A stretch of DNA of 64,000 nt, taken from positions 1,178,001-1,242,000 of the forward strand of contig NZ_AP018439.1 in assembly GCF_009937955.1 (NCBI RefSeq), written 5' to 3'. The notes under the pieces are model-generated. The model did no database searches, was not told where the DNA came from, and saw only the letters and a program-made list of their open reading frames with translations. This document shows positions 18,890 to 27,867 of the stretch, in pieces. Numbering within the stretch: the first letter of the stretch is position 1; every line of letters starts with the position of its first letter. The stretch is from Undibacterium sp. KW1. GTDB lineage: Bacteria > Pseudomonadota > Gammaproteobacteria > Burkholderiales > Burkholderiaceae_D. A program made the translations under genes and the position numbers.

Positions 18890-21694
18890 CTATTGTCCTA
18901 CAAAGACCACGGCACTCAGAGCGGGAATTGTAAACCGCCCGCTGATACTCTCATACTTCGCTTCTGCTGCCACACGTTTATCTGCTGCTTGTGTAAGCAA
19001 ATGTGTAGGATGCAATTGATAGCTGCGCTGGCTTTGTCCGTCTATGGTTAATGATTGCGTCTGTGAGCTGATATTGATGAAATACATGACATAGTCAAAG
19101 TTTGCCCCTGCCAATTGCCTGCCATCCAGATGCGCTGCTATCAGCAAGGGATTTTGCGTGGGACCTGTATTATAGAAATGCAGGCGCTGTGCGATATCGG
19201 ACGCTGTCGATAATCTGAACAGGCTGGAACTGGCCCTGATCTGCAATAAATCACGGAATTGATCGCGACTATAGGCAATATCTGCGCGGGTCGGTTTAAT
19301 ATTCGTCTGCTTCAGTGCCGCCTTGATGTAAGGGTAAAACTGGGCATTGTCTTTTTCTGGTGGCAAGCCTGTCGCGAAATAATTGTCGCCATAGCTCCAG
19401 TCCAGCCGGTTAAACCAGTCACCGGAATTGAAGCTATTGCTGTCCATAGACTTGGAGCGCAGGATATCGACGCCCGCATGGTAGTAGGCCACACCCTGGC
19501 TGAACGCTGTTGTTGCCAGGGCCAAAGCCTGAATGCGGGCGCGGTCTGCGCTGCTGGTGTCCAGCGGCAGGCGATAGGCATTGATGTCGAACAGGGTCTG
19601 GTTGTCGTGGTTCTCTACATAGTTGACGACTTCTCCAGGCTGGCTGGCATAGCCTGCAGGCTGACCAGCATAATCGATGTCCTGTAACTGCCTGGTCTTG
19701 CCATCAAAGGTCTGCATGCTGAAGTTGCGTACTGAGCCTGCCAGGCCCAGCCTGAGCATGTCGGCTGCGCGCAAAAGATCCTGCTGTGGCCTGGCCTTGT
19801 CGGCCAGGGCGTTTGGCATATAAAACAGGCCATTGATGTAACCCTGGTTTTTCACTATGCCTTCGCCTGCATCGCCATGGCCGCCACCGCGTATGGCATC
19901 GCGGGCGCGGTCGCTGAAGCTGCCTATGCCACTGCCATTCAGTGATAGCTGCGATGCCTGGACAAAGCGCTTGCCGTCCGCAATTTCACCAAAATTCCAG
20001 CCTTCCCCGAGGAACTGAATCTGGCGTCCGGTTTCTCGTAACAACCTGGCTTGCATGTCTTCCATTACCTGTCTGGGTTGGTGTCCCATCAGATCAAAAC
20101 GGAAGGAGTCAATTTTGTAATGCTGTGCCCACAAGAGTACAGAATCGCTCATCAGCTTGGCCATCATGGCATTTTCTGTGGCGGTATTGTCGCAGCAGGT
20201 GGAGCGTTCTATTTGTCCGAGCTGGTTCAGGCGCTGATAGTAGCCGGGGACGATGCGGTCCAATACTGAGTAGGCAGTTTGTCCGGCCCCTGCAGTATGG
20301 TTGTAAACCACGTCCATGCCTACGCGCAAACCTGCCTTGTGCAAGGCCATGACCATTTTCCTGAATTCGATGATGCGCCTGGCTCCATCGCTGGCATCGG
20401 TGGCATAGCTACCCTCGGGCGCATTATAGTGATAGGGCTCATAACCCCAGTTATAACAATCTTTGTCGGCATATTGCGTAGCGATTTTTTGTTGTTCTTC
20501 GCCATCGGCTTTGCCCTTGATGACGGGTGTCTGGCAACCTGCTTCTGCTACCGTGGCAAAGTCAAAGACAGGGAGTAAATGGATGTCTGTCATACCCGCT
20601 GCGCTCAGAGCTTGCAAATGCCGCATGCCATTCGAGTTTGTTTCGCCAAAGGCCAGGTACTTGCCACGCCAGGCAGGTCTCACCGTTGTGTCATTGATGG
20701 AAAAATCCCGTACATGCAATTCATAGACTTGCATGTCGATCTGATTTTTTACTTTGGTGTTTGGCGTTTGCTCGTCCCAGCCCAGGGGTTTTAATTTGCT
20801 GGAAGACAGGTCAGCGATATAACTGCGCTTTGAATCTGTCGTCAGGCTGATGGAGTAGGGGTCGGTAACGCGATTACGCACCAGGCCCCTGCCTGGCACG
20901 TAAACATCGATCAGGTAGGTGTAATACTTGCCGGATAAATCCACCCCGGCACTGGCCTGCCAGTTGCCTGTATCGGTATCGGATTGCATGGGCAGTATGT
21001 TTGTAGATTTGGCTTTGCCATCTGGGTATAGACAAATCGAAACCCGTTGCGCCGTCGGTGCCCAGACCCGGAATTGTGTCTGCGTTTTATTGGTGGCTGC
21101 TGCCTTGCGAATGCTGGCGCCGTAATCATTGAGGCTGCCTGCTGTCTTGTATAAATCATCGAGCGCACCTGCAATTTGCAAGCCCGTGTAATCAATAACC
21201 CGGCCTTCATTGTCTTCTGCGACGACCATTACTTGGGATTGCTGCAATGAGCGTAATTCTTGCAAACTGATATGTGCAAGTTCATATACCTTGCCCGATC
21301 CGATATAGGCAAAGCGTTTCGCAATACCACTGTCTAGTGTCGCGTCTGATGCGGTCAGTGAAGCTACTTCATCAAAGCCGCTTGGTTTAGTGCCCTTGCT
21401 GAGTTTGAGTTGAGCTGTCCTGGAGATGTATAGCCTGACTTTGCTGTCCGCTGCCAAGCCAGGCCAGCGTATTAACTTGCTGGAAAGCCAATAGGCACGT
21501 GCTTCTGTAGCTGGCATCGCGGCTGGCGATAATGTGCTCTCAAATGGACCTGCATTGCATGCAGCAAGGTCTGTGTCTGGCGCATCGCTGGCGACGGCAT
21601 GGCTGCCACAAGTTGCGGCACAAGTCGCGAGTACGCACGCCAGCAAAAAGCTGAGGCGGCTCTTTGCATGTGCAATGGCTTGTTCAAAAAACAA
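18890..21694 (-). CDS. pulA: Secreted pullulanase-type alpha-1,6-glucosidase (GH13)
   Basis: Protein of 934 residues. An N-terminal signal peptide (LSFLLACVLATCAATCGSHA) precedes an N-terminal domain and a CBM48-like module (QFRVWAPTAQRVSICLYPDG, about 205-290). The GH13 barrel follows with region I MDVVYNHT, region II DSFRFDLMGH (nucleophile Asp), region III FLGEGWNFGE (Glu) and region IV VENHDNQTL (Asp). It has the pullulanase motif YNWGYEPYHYNAPEGSYA. A C-terminal beta domain ends the protein. It removes alpha-1,6 branches from pullulan, glycogen or amylopectin limit dextrins. No lipobox is evident. It is divergent from the second glucokinase, with two operator candidates in between. Confidence 0.94.
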   Translation of the reverse strand: MFFEQAIAHAKSRLSFLLACVLATCAATCGSHAVASDAPDTDLAACNAGPFESTLSPAAMPATEARAYWLSSKLIRWPGLAADSKVRLYISRTAQLKLSKGTKPSGFDEVASLTASDATLDSGIAKRFAYIGSGKVYELAHISLQELRSLQQSQVMVVAEDNEGRVIDYTGLQIAGALDDLYKTAGSLNDYGASIRKAAATNKTQTQFRVWAPTAQRVSICLYPDGKAKSTNILPMQSDTDTGNWQASAGVDLSGKYYTYLIDVYVPGRGLVRNRVTDPYSISLTTDSKRSYIADLSSSKLKPLGWDEQTPNTKVKNQIDMQVYELHVRDFSINDTTVRPAWRGKYLAFGETNSNGMRHLQALSAAGMTDIHLLPVFDFATVAEAGCQTPVIKGKADGEEQQKIATQYADKDCYNWGYEPYHYNAPEGSYATDASDGARRIIEFRKMVMALHKAGLRVGMDVVYNHTAGAGQTAYSVLDRIVPGYYQRLNQLGQIERSTCCDNTATENAMMAKLMSDSVLLWAQHYKIDSFRFDLMGHQPRQVMEDMQARLLRETGRQIQFLGEGWNFGEIADGKRFVQASQLSLNGSGIGSFSDRARDAIRGGGHGDAGEGIVKNQGYINGLFYMPNALADKARPQQDLLRAADMLRLGLAGSVRNFSMQTFDGKTRQLQDIDYAGQPAGYASQPGEVVNYVENHDNQTLFDINAYRLPLDTSSADRARIQALALATTAFSQGVAYYHAGVDILRSKSMDSNSFNSGDWFNRLDWSYGDNYFATGLPPEKDNAQFYPYIKAALKQTNIKPTRADIAYSRDQFRDLLQIRASSSLFRLSTASDIAQRLHFYNTGPTQNPLLIAAHLDGRQLAGANFDYVMYFINISSQTQSLTIDGQSQRSYQLHPTHLLTQAADKRVAAEAKYESISGRFTIPALSAVVFVGQ

Positions 21695-21758
21695 AACAGT
21701 CTCCTGGGTAAAGCAAGCTTCTTTACTTTGATTGTAGATATGTTTGAATCACATGAAA

Positions 21759-21771
21759 GTAGTGTGACTAC
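21759..21771. promoter_or_regulatory. Putative operator, copy 3 (GTAGTGTGACTAC)
   Basis: Palindrome with arms GTAGT/ACTAC and centre GTG, extended rightwards to CTACAT. It lies about 65 bases upstream of the pullulanase ATG, where it could control pulA. Confidence 0.5.
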
Positions 21772-21896
21772 ATAAATAAAATCGAGTTCACGGCTAGTTT
21801 TACCGGTTTTATTGTGGCTAAAGTCAACTTTGCGCCAATATTTTTTCAAATTCTAACCCAATAATCGCAAATTTGTTAGACATGTGCAGTTGATAT

Positions 21897-21913
21897 ATGT
21901 AGTATTGCTACAT
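21897..21913. promoter_or_regulatory. Putative operator, copy 4 (ATGTAGTATTGCTACAT)
   Basis: The most symmetrical of the four sites: arms ATGTAG/CTACAT around TATTG. It is about 54 bases upstream of the second glucokinase ATG. Its 13-base core is identical to copy 1 at 36-48, some 21.8 kb away, which argues for a common binding protein. Confidence 0.6.
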
Positions 21914-21966
21914 AAAATCTGATCGTGGCCTGCTTTCTTATTTCAGCTCCACTCAGGCGCAAAAAA

Positions 21967-23004
21967 ATGAATGGTGAGATGTTGAGCAATAATCCAAAAA
22001 AATCATGCAATGCCGGCCCACGCTTGCTGGCAGACATAGGCGGCACCAATGCACGTTTCGCATTGGAAATAAATAGCCACGAATTTAATGCTATTGCTGT
22101 ATTGCCATGCAATGCCTATCCTGACTTGCAATCTGCCATCGCCGCCTATTTATCCAGTCCTGAAGTGCTGGCCGTATGTCAGTCAACGGTAAAAAACGCG
22201 GCCATCGCCATCGCCAATCCTGTTGATGGCGATGTGGTGCGTATGACCAATCATCACTGGACTTTTTCCATAGAATCTTTACGGCAGGCTGCCGGGTTTG
22301 ATAATCTGCTGGTCGTCAATGACTTCACCGCTCTGGCAATGGCCTTGCCGCATCTGGCTGCTAATGAGCGTGTACAGATAGGTGGCGGCCATGCCCAGCC
22401 CAATCGCGCCATAGGTTTGATCGGTCCCGGTACCGGCCTGGGTGTGTCTGGCATCATTCCCTCTGGCGGGCACTGGGTCGCATTGTCCAGTGAAGGTGGG
22501 CATGTGAGTTTTTCTCCCAGCAGTGAGTTGGAGATAGCAATTCTGCGCGAGGTCTGGAAAGAATATCCGCATGCCTCCGCTGAAAGATTGATCTCAGGCA
22601 TGGGTCTGGAATTGATGTACCGCATCCTGGCGCAAATGGATAAACAGGCCGATACTGAAGCAATGAATGCAGCCGATATCACCCGTCGCGCACTGGATGG
22701 CAGTTGTGCAATCTGCACACGCACCGTCGATTATTTTTGCGCCATGCTGGGCACTATCGCCGGTAACCTGGCCATGACACTGGGAGCGACTGGTGGTGTA
22801 TATATAGGTGGCGGCATCGTACCTCGTCTGGGTGAGTTTTTTACCCAGTCAGCTTTTCGCCAGCGCTTTGAAGCGAAGGGGCGCTTTGCCGATTATCTGG
22901 CACAAATACCGACTTACCTGATCACGGCAGAGTATCCTGCATTTTTGGGAGTTTCTGCAATATTGAATGAGCGGTTGTCCCTGGACGGCCATGCGGATAC
23001 TTGA
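21967..23004 (+). CDS. glk: Glucokinase (stand-alone)
   Basis: ROK-independent bacterial glucokinase (Glk family) of about 345 residues: [15 protein letters not shown] at the N-terminus, [36 protein letters not shown] and [13 protein letters not shown]. It phosphorylates cytoplasmic glucose to glucose 6-phosphate. Compared with the glucokinase-RpiR fusion at 5937 it keeps the canonical GGTNARF loop and has no regulator domain. It would handle glucose released by the neighbouring alpha-glucosidase. Start ATG at 21967; an in-frame TTG upstream gives a non-conserved extension. Confidence 0.93.
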   Translation: MNGEMLSNNPKKSCNAGPRLLADIGGTNARFALEINSHEFNAIAVLPCNAYPDLQSAIAAYLSSPEVLAVCQSTVKNAAIAIANPVDGDVVRMTNHHWTFSIESLRQAAGFDNLLVVNDFTALAMALPHLAANERVQIGGGHAQPNRAIGLIGPGTGLGVSGIIPSGGHWVALSSEGGHVSFSPSSELEIAILREVWKEYPHASAERLISGMGLELMYRILAQMDKQADTEAMNAADITRRALDGSCAICTRTVDYFCAMLGTIAGNLAMTLGATGGVYIGGGIVPRLGEFFTQSAFRQRFEAKGRFADYLAQIPTYLITAEYPAFLGVSAILNERLSLDGHADT

Positions 23005-23030
23005 ATGAAAAGACCATTTGTCACCCAGGC

Positions 23031-23156
23031 GCACAGAAGCACAGAGACATAGAGGAGGTATTGAGGGAAAAGCTTGATCTTGTCAGTAGAACTCTCCTTC
23101 ATGTTTTCTCTTTGTCTTTCTCTGTGTCTCCGTGTCTCTGTGTTGAGAGGTCTTTT
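23031..23156. repeat. Dispersed CACAGAGACAC-type intergenic repeat, copy 3
   Basis: It starts GCACAGAAGCACAGAGACAT and ends CTCTGTGTTGAGAGGTCTT, the same right end as the two copies in the exb operon. It lies between glk and the GH13 gene and could fold back on itself. Confidence 0.7.
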
Positions 23157-23184
23157 TTCAGGTTAATAATCAAACTTCATATCC

Positions 23185-24822
23185 ATGAATAACTCTAACA
23201 AAGAGCAAGCAAGCGACTGGTGGCGTGATGCCGTGATTTACCAGGTCTATCCGCGCAGTTTTTCAGACAGTAATGGCGATGGCATAGGTGATTTGCCTGG
23301 TATTACTTCCAAACTTGATTACATTGCCAGCCTGGGCGTCGATATCGTCTGGATTTCGCCTTTCTTCACATCGCCGATGAAAGACTTTGGTTACGATGTG
23401 GCAGACTATTGCGATGTCGATCCCATCTTTGGCACGCTGGCAGATTTTGATGCCTTGCTCAAGCGCGCACATGAACTGGGTTTGAAGATCATGATAGACC
23501 AGGTCTTGTCGCACTGTTCGGAAGTGCACCCCTGGTTTGTGGAAAGTCGCAAGAGCCGCGACAATCCCAAGGCCGACTGGTATGTCTGGGCCAATCCCAA
23601 GGCTGACGGCTCGCCCCCCAATAACTGGTTATCCGTATTTGGCGGCTCTGCCTGGCAGTGGGATGCACGTCGTCGTCAATACTATATGCATAATTTCCTG
23701 GTCAGCCAGCCTGACCTGAATTTCCACCATCCTGAAGTGCAACAGGCGCATCTCGACAATATGCGTTTTTGGCTGCAGCGTGGTGTGGATGGTTTCCGTC
23801 TTGATGCCTGCAATTTCCATTTCCATAACCAGTCTTTGCGGGATAATCCACCCAGCCAGGTGCGTGATAACAAGACCGTGCAGGACAATAACCCTTATGG
23901 CATGCAGGCGCATATCCATGACAAGACGCAGCCAGAGAATCTGGTTTTCCTGGAAAAAATCCGCAGCTTGTTGAATGAATATGGCGCGATCGCCATCGGT
24001 GAAGTAGGGGCCGATGATTCGCTGGCAGTGATGGCAGATTACACCGCCGATGGCAATAAATTGCAGATGGCCTATAGCTTCAATTTGCTGACAGCGACGT
24101 ACTCTGCTGCCTACATACGCCAGCAAGTGGAGGAATACGAAGCGCGGGTCAAAGGTGGTTGGGTATCCTGGTCTGTGGGTAACCATGATTCTGTACGCGT
24201 TATGACACGCTGGGGTGGGGCAGGAGCAACTCCGCAATTTGCCAAAATGCTGCTGGCCATGCAAATGGCCTTGAAAGGCACACCCTGCCTGTATCAGGGG
24301 GATGAGCTGGCGCTGACAGAAGCCGACATCGCCTATGAAGATATACAAGACCCGTATGGCATTACTTTCTGGCCAGAATTCAAGGGCCGCGATGGTTGCC
24401 GCACGCCCATGCCCTGGCAGGTAGATCAGGTAAATGCCGGTTTCAGTTCTGGCAAACCATGGTTGCCAGTGCCGGCGGAACATGCTGCACATGCAGTTTC
24501 TGCGCAAGATCAGAATGATCAATCTGTCTTGAATTTTGCCCGCCATATCCTGGCCTGGCGCAAAAAATATCCACAGCTTAGCCGGGGAGAAATCAGCTTC
24601 TTCGATGCCCCTGAACCTGTATTGGCGATACGCCGTGACCTGACTGGCAGCAATACTCTGTTCGCAGCATTTAATCTGGGAAATCAGTCTGTCAGTTTTA
24701 ACTGGCCAGCAACTCAGAATGCAGTGCAATTGAAGGACGCTGGCTTGCCAGGGCAAGTCACCGATGGTCAGGTGGAATTACCAGCCTACGGTGCATGGTT
24801 TGGTGAGCTACTAATGAAGTAA
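23185..24822 (+). CDS. Cytoplasmic GH13 alpha-glucosidase (oligo-1,6-glucosidase/GH13_23 type)
   Basis: Protein of 545 residues without a signal peptide. It starts WWRDAVIYQVYPRSFSDSNG, the hallmark of intracellular alpha-glucosidases and oligo-glucosidases. Conserved regions are: nucleophile region GVDGFRLDACNFH, acid/base region IGEVGADDS and transition-state region VGNHDSVRV. The calcium-like loop SNGDGIGD is present. It hydrolyses maltose and short maltooligosaccharides to glucose, which the upstream glucokinase can phosphorylate. A dispersed repeat lies between the two genes, and a terminator follows. Confidence 0.92.
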   Translation: MNNSNKEQASDWWRDAVIYQVYPRSFSDSNGDGIGDLPGITSKLDYIASLGVDIVWISPFFTSPMKDFGYDVADYCDVDPIFGTLADFDALLKRAHELGLKIMIDQVLSHCSEVHPWFVESRKSRDNPKADWYVWANPKADGSPPNNWLSVFGGSAWQWDARRRQYYMHNFLVSQPDLNFHHPEVQQAHLDNMRFWLQRGVDGFRLDACNFHFHNQSLRDNPPSQVRDNKTVQDNNPYGMQAHIHDKTQPENLVFLEKIRSLLNEYGAIAIGEVGADDSLAVMADYTADGNKLQMAYSFNLLTATYSAAYIRQQVEEYEARVKGGWVSWSVGNHDSVRVMTRWGGAGATPQFAKMLLAMQMALKGTPCLYQGDELALTEADIAYEDIQDPYGITFWPEFKGRDGCRTPMPWQVDQVNAGFSSGKPWLPVPAEHAAHAVSAQDQNDQSVLNFARHILAWRKKYPQLSRGEISFFDAPEPVLAIRRDLTGSNTLFAAFNLGNQSVSFNWPATQNAVQLKDAGLPGQVTDGQVELPAYGAWFGELLMK

Positions 24823-24843
24823 ATGTTTTGCAGAGCGCTTGAC

Positions 24844-24878
24844 AGGGCTGCATGCTGACCGTGCAGCCCTTTTTTTTT
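24844..24878 (+). terminator. Rho-independent terminator after the GH13 gene
   Basis: Stem AGGGCTGCA / TGCAGCCCT with a nine-base loop, followed directly by a run of T (24871-24878). It closes the glk-alpha-glucosidase unit. Confidence 0.88.
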
Positions 24879-24899
24879 GGTAAGACAAACTTGCAACTG

Positions 24900-25868
24900 T
24901 TAAGCGGGTGTTTGCGCATCAACAGAAAATTGCTTGCGATAATTGCCGGGACTGTTCGCAACGATGCGGCGGAAGTGGCGGCGCAGAGATTCTTCCGAGC
25001 CAAAGCCTGCCAGCTCAGCGATCTGTGGCAGGCTGGTCGCTGGTGACTCCAGCAATTCCTTGGCGATGGCGACGCGTTCACGTATCAGCCATTCACCTGG
25101 CGCCATACCTGTGCTGTCCTTGAAATGGCGTTGCAGCGTGCGGGTACTCATGGCTGCTTTTTCTGCCATCGAGGCCAGATTATGCGGCAGGGCGGGGTTG
25201 GATCTGACCCAGTCCATTAACTTGGCCAGGCGTGCATGTTCATCTGCGGGCATGGGGCGTGGTACAAACTGTGCCTGCCCACCTTCGCGATGTGGCGGTA
25301 CCACAAGGCGCTGTGCGACCATATTGGCTACCTTCGCACCATAATCCTTGCGCACCAGATGCAGCAGCATATCCAGTCCGGCGGCAGAACCTGCTGAAGT
25401 CATGATCTGCCCCTGATCTACATACAAGGCGTTTGCCTGTACCTTGATTTCTGGATAGCGTCTTAGCAATTTTTCTGCATAGCGCCAGTGGGTAGTGACG
25501 GTTTTGCCATCGAGTATGCCAGCAGCAGCGAGGATGAACACGCCAGAGCAGATTGTACAGATACGCGCACCACGCGCATGTGCTAGGCGAATTTTGCCCA
25601 GCAAAGCTGGCGGTGGCGTTTCATCGGCATCACGCCAGCCAGGGATGATGATAGTGTCGGCCTGATCCAGCATGTCCAGGCCATGTGGCACTTCTACCGT
25701 GATACCGCCAGCGGCCCGCAATTTGCCGGGTTCCGCAGCGCAAACAGCAAAGTCATACCATTCCACACCTAGTTCCGGGCGGTTCAGGGCAAACAGTTCA
25801 ACCGTGCAGCCAAATTCAAAGGTACACAATTGATCATAGGCAAGGGCGACGACAAGATGTGGTTTCAT
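24900..25868 (-). CDS. ftrA: FtrA/GlxA-type AraC regulator with a DJ-1/PfpI domain
   Basis: Protein of 322 residues. The N-terminal DJ-1/PfpI-like domain (1-190) has the nucleophile-elbow-like ICSGVFILAAAG. The C-terminal AraC DNA-binding domain has two HTHs (LASMAEKAAMSTRTLQRHFK and LPQIAELAGFGSEESLRRHF). The order and GIL-DGKTVTTHW match FtrA-like regulators. Target genes are unknown; the adjacent oxidase gene lies in the same orientation upstream but has a separate spacing. Confidence 0.88.
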   Translation of the reverse strand: MKPHLVVALAYDQLCTFEFGCTVELFALNRPELGVEWYDFAVCAAEPGKLRAAGGITVEVPHGLDMLDQADTIIIPGWRDADETPPPALLGKIRLAHARGARICTICSGVFILAAAGILDGKTVTTHWRYAEKLLRRYPEIKVQANALYVDQGQIMTSAGSAAGLDMLLHLVRKDYGAKVANMVAQRLVVPPHREGGQAQFVPRPMPADEHARLAKLMDWVRSNPALPHNLASMAEKAAMSTRTLQRHFKDSTGMAPGEWLIRERVAIAKELLESPATSLPQIAELAGFGSEESLRRHFRRIVANSPGNYRKQFSVDAQTPA

Positions 25869-25923
25869 GGCATGATCTTACCGTATCTTTTGAATTGCGA
25901 CATATTCTGCACTGCTAAACTGT

Positions 25924-27140
25924 TTATTCGCGTAGCCAGTCGCGCAATTCATAGTACCAATAGGCGCATTGTGCGGCCATCAAGCCCATACTGCCAAAGG
26001 CAGGTGGCAAGCCGTAGTGATCAAGTCCATGAGGTAAAGTATGCTTGTGAGCGATAGCCTGCGCCACGGCTTCGCCAGCCAGCCAATTTGTGGCATCTTG
26101 TGCTGGGCATAGCTCATCAGGCCGCTCCACGCATATTCGACCTTTGTTCCAGCCAGTTGCGGATACACCTTGAGCATATCTCCATACAGTAAATCAGCGA
26201 CTTCGGCGGGCTGCCTGTCGCGTATGGAAATCCGCCCGCCCCAGAGCAGGCGGCTGCCTGCCAGTGGCCGGTAATAATCAAAAGCAAAGCGGGTATCATA
26301 AACCGCAGCGCCGGTTTGCATGGCGCTTGCCAGTTTGTCGCCCAGTTTTTCAGTCGTCATGACATAGGTGGCGATGGGCAGTACCGAGCGCCCCAATTGT
26401 GGATAAAGTTTTTCTATGTAGCCGCCACAACAGGCGACCACGTGTCGTGCTTTCACCGAGCCATTTGCAGTACGTACGATCTTTTCAGCACTAGCGGCAT
26501 CGATTGCGCGTACGCGGCTGCGCTCGTGAATGCGTACAGCCCCGGAACTCAAAACCCTGGCCAGGGCCTGGGCATATTTCAGCGGGTGGAAATGAAATGC
26601 ATTTTGCTCATGCAGGGCGCCAAAATAACGCTCAGTATGCAATACTGCACGGGTCTGTTCCCGCGACCACGGTGTCCAATCGACTTCAAATTCGCGCAGC
26701 ATGAAATCTCTTTGTTGCTGGAGTTTTTTTGCATCATCAAACCAGTTGGCGAGCAAGACACCGTTATCGTTGACGTCGCATTCCATCTGATGTTGCGTGA
26801 TGCGTTGGCGTATCAGCGCAACTGCATCCAGCGTCAATTGATACAGCTTGCGCGCAGGCTCAAGGCCAACTTGTTTGATCAGGCTTGCATTGTCAAGGCT
26901 GAAACCGCCAAACACAAAACCGCCATTGCGGCCAGAAGCACCGTGGGCTATCGCCTCAGCTTCCAGCAAGACGATATTGCTGACGCCACGCTCCAGCAAG
27001 CCCATTGCCGTCGCCAGACCAGCAAAACCACCACCGATGATGCAGACTTCGCAAGCCAAGTCTTCTTGCAGAGCTGGATAGTCAATAGTAGCTGCGCTTG
27101 CCTGATAAAAAGTTTGCTGTAAATTTTCTTGGAGGATCAT
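25924..27140 (-). pseudogene. PuuB-like FAD-dependent amine oxidase, broken near the C-terminus
   Basis: DAO-family flavoprotein. The N-terminal FAD fold is intact (CEVCIIGGGFAGLATAMGLL) and so is the body (GRNGGFVFGG, CCGGYIEKLYPQLG, LLWGGRISI), as in gamma-glutamylputrescine oxidases. After MPQIG the frame shifts and the usual segment with YAQGFGGHG-type flavin-binding residues is missing. The reading resumes in another frame as LAGEAVAQAIA and ends YGLPPAFGSMG...LRDWL. So roughly 20 residues and the frame are lost around 26072-26092. This is more than a homopolymer slip and suggests either a real pseudogene or a local assembly collapse. The start at 27140 follows GATCCTCC-complement, a good ribosome site. 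Confidence 0.75.
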
Positions 27141-27441
27141 AAGCGCTTGCAGCGACAGAAAAGCCGTCAAATTACACGCAATAGCTGTTTCAAGGCAAGC
27201 TGGTGCTTTAATCTGCACATGTTTACTTTTGTTTTATTGCCAATTACACTAAGTTGATAAACATCTTCTCAGCGTCGATGTAAATCTGCTTCGGTCGTTA
27301 ATCCCAGCAGCCAGGTCTGATGTTCCGCATCTCGCTACAAGCGCTAGTCGCTGGTATTGGTGGGGATTGGCAGGTATTGAACAGGCAGGCGCGCGTGGGC
27401 GGCTTCTATGAACACTCAACAATATTTTCCTGGTTTATCAC

Positions 27442-27678
27442 ATGCGTAAATTGCCAGCACGTTATGCCGGATTGGTCATGCCCTTCCTTTTATCAATACT
27501 GATGACCTTTATTGTCTCTTTCATCAGTACCTTGCGCAGTGTTGGATTAGTGGATCATTTCTTGCAAATCTGGATGGGTTCCTGGGCATTGTCCTGGGTA
27601 TTTGCGTTTCCCACCTTGTTGCTGGTTTTGCCCCTGGTCAGGCGTATGACCAGCATGCTGGTTGAGACACCGGGTTAA
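27442..27678 (+). CDS. DUF2798 small membrane protein
   Basis: Protein of 78 residues with two hydrophobic helices (YAGLVMPFLLSILMTFIVSF and SWVFAFPTLLLVLPLVRRM), the usual DUF2798 layout with the proline-ended second helix. Inner-membrane protein of unknown function. It stands alone, with gaps of about 300 bases to the left and 190 to the right. Confidence 0.7.
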   Translation: MRKLPARYAGLVMPFLLSILMTFIVSFISTLRSVGLVDHFLQIWMGSWALSWVFAFPTLLLVLPLVRRMTSMLVETPG

Positions 27679-27867
27679 ACCCGACTTGTTTTCTTGCATA
27701 ACTCTGCTAGCCTGAGTTTGAAGGACACTGCGGACAGATAGAAACATCTGCTTACAAGTAATTACTATTTATCACGTACAAATTATTGCGAATTTTATAT
27801 TATTGCTTTTTGTAAATATATTCTTTGATGGTGCATGAAATTTCATTCATTGTCTTAATTCGTAACA

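Larger units (their letters stand above)
21695..21966. promoter_or_regulatory. Divergent promoter region of pulA and glk
   Basis: AT-rich interval of about 270 bases driving pulA leftwards and the second glucokinase rightwards. It contains two operator-like palindromes (21759-21771 and 21897-21913) matching those before the sugar transporter. Confidence 0.55.

Noticed and set aside
23629..24756. 375-codon open frame opposite the GH13 alpha-glucosidase
   Set aside because: The plus-strand gene is a complete GH13 enzyme with all catalytic motifs; the antisense frame shows no family-like motif.
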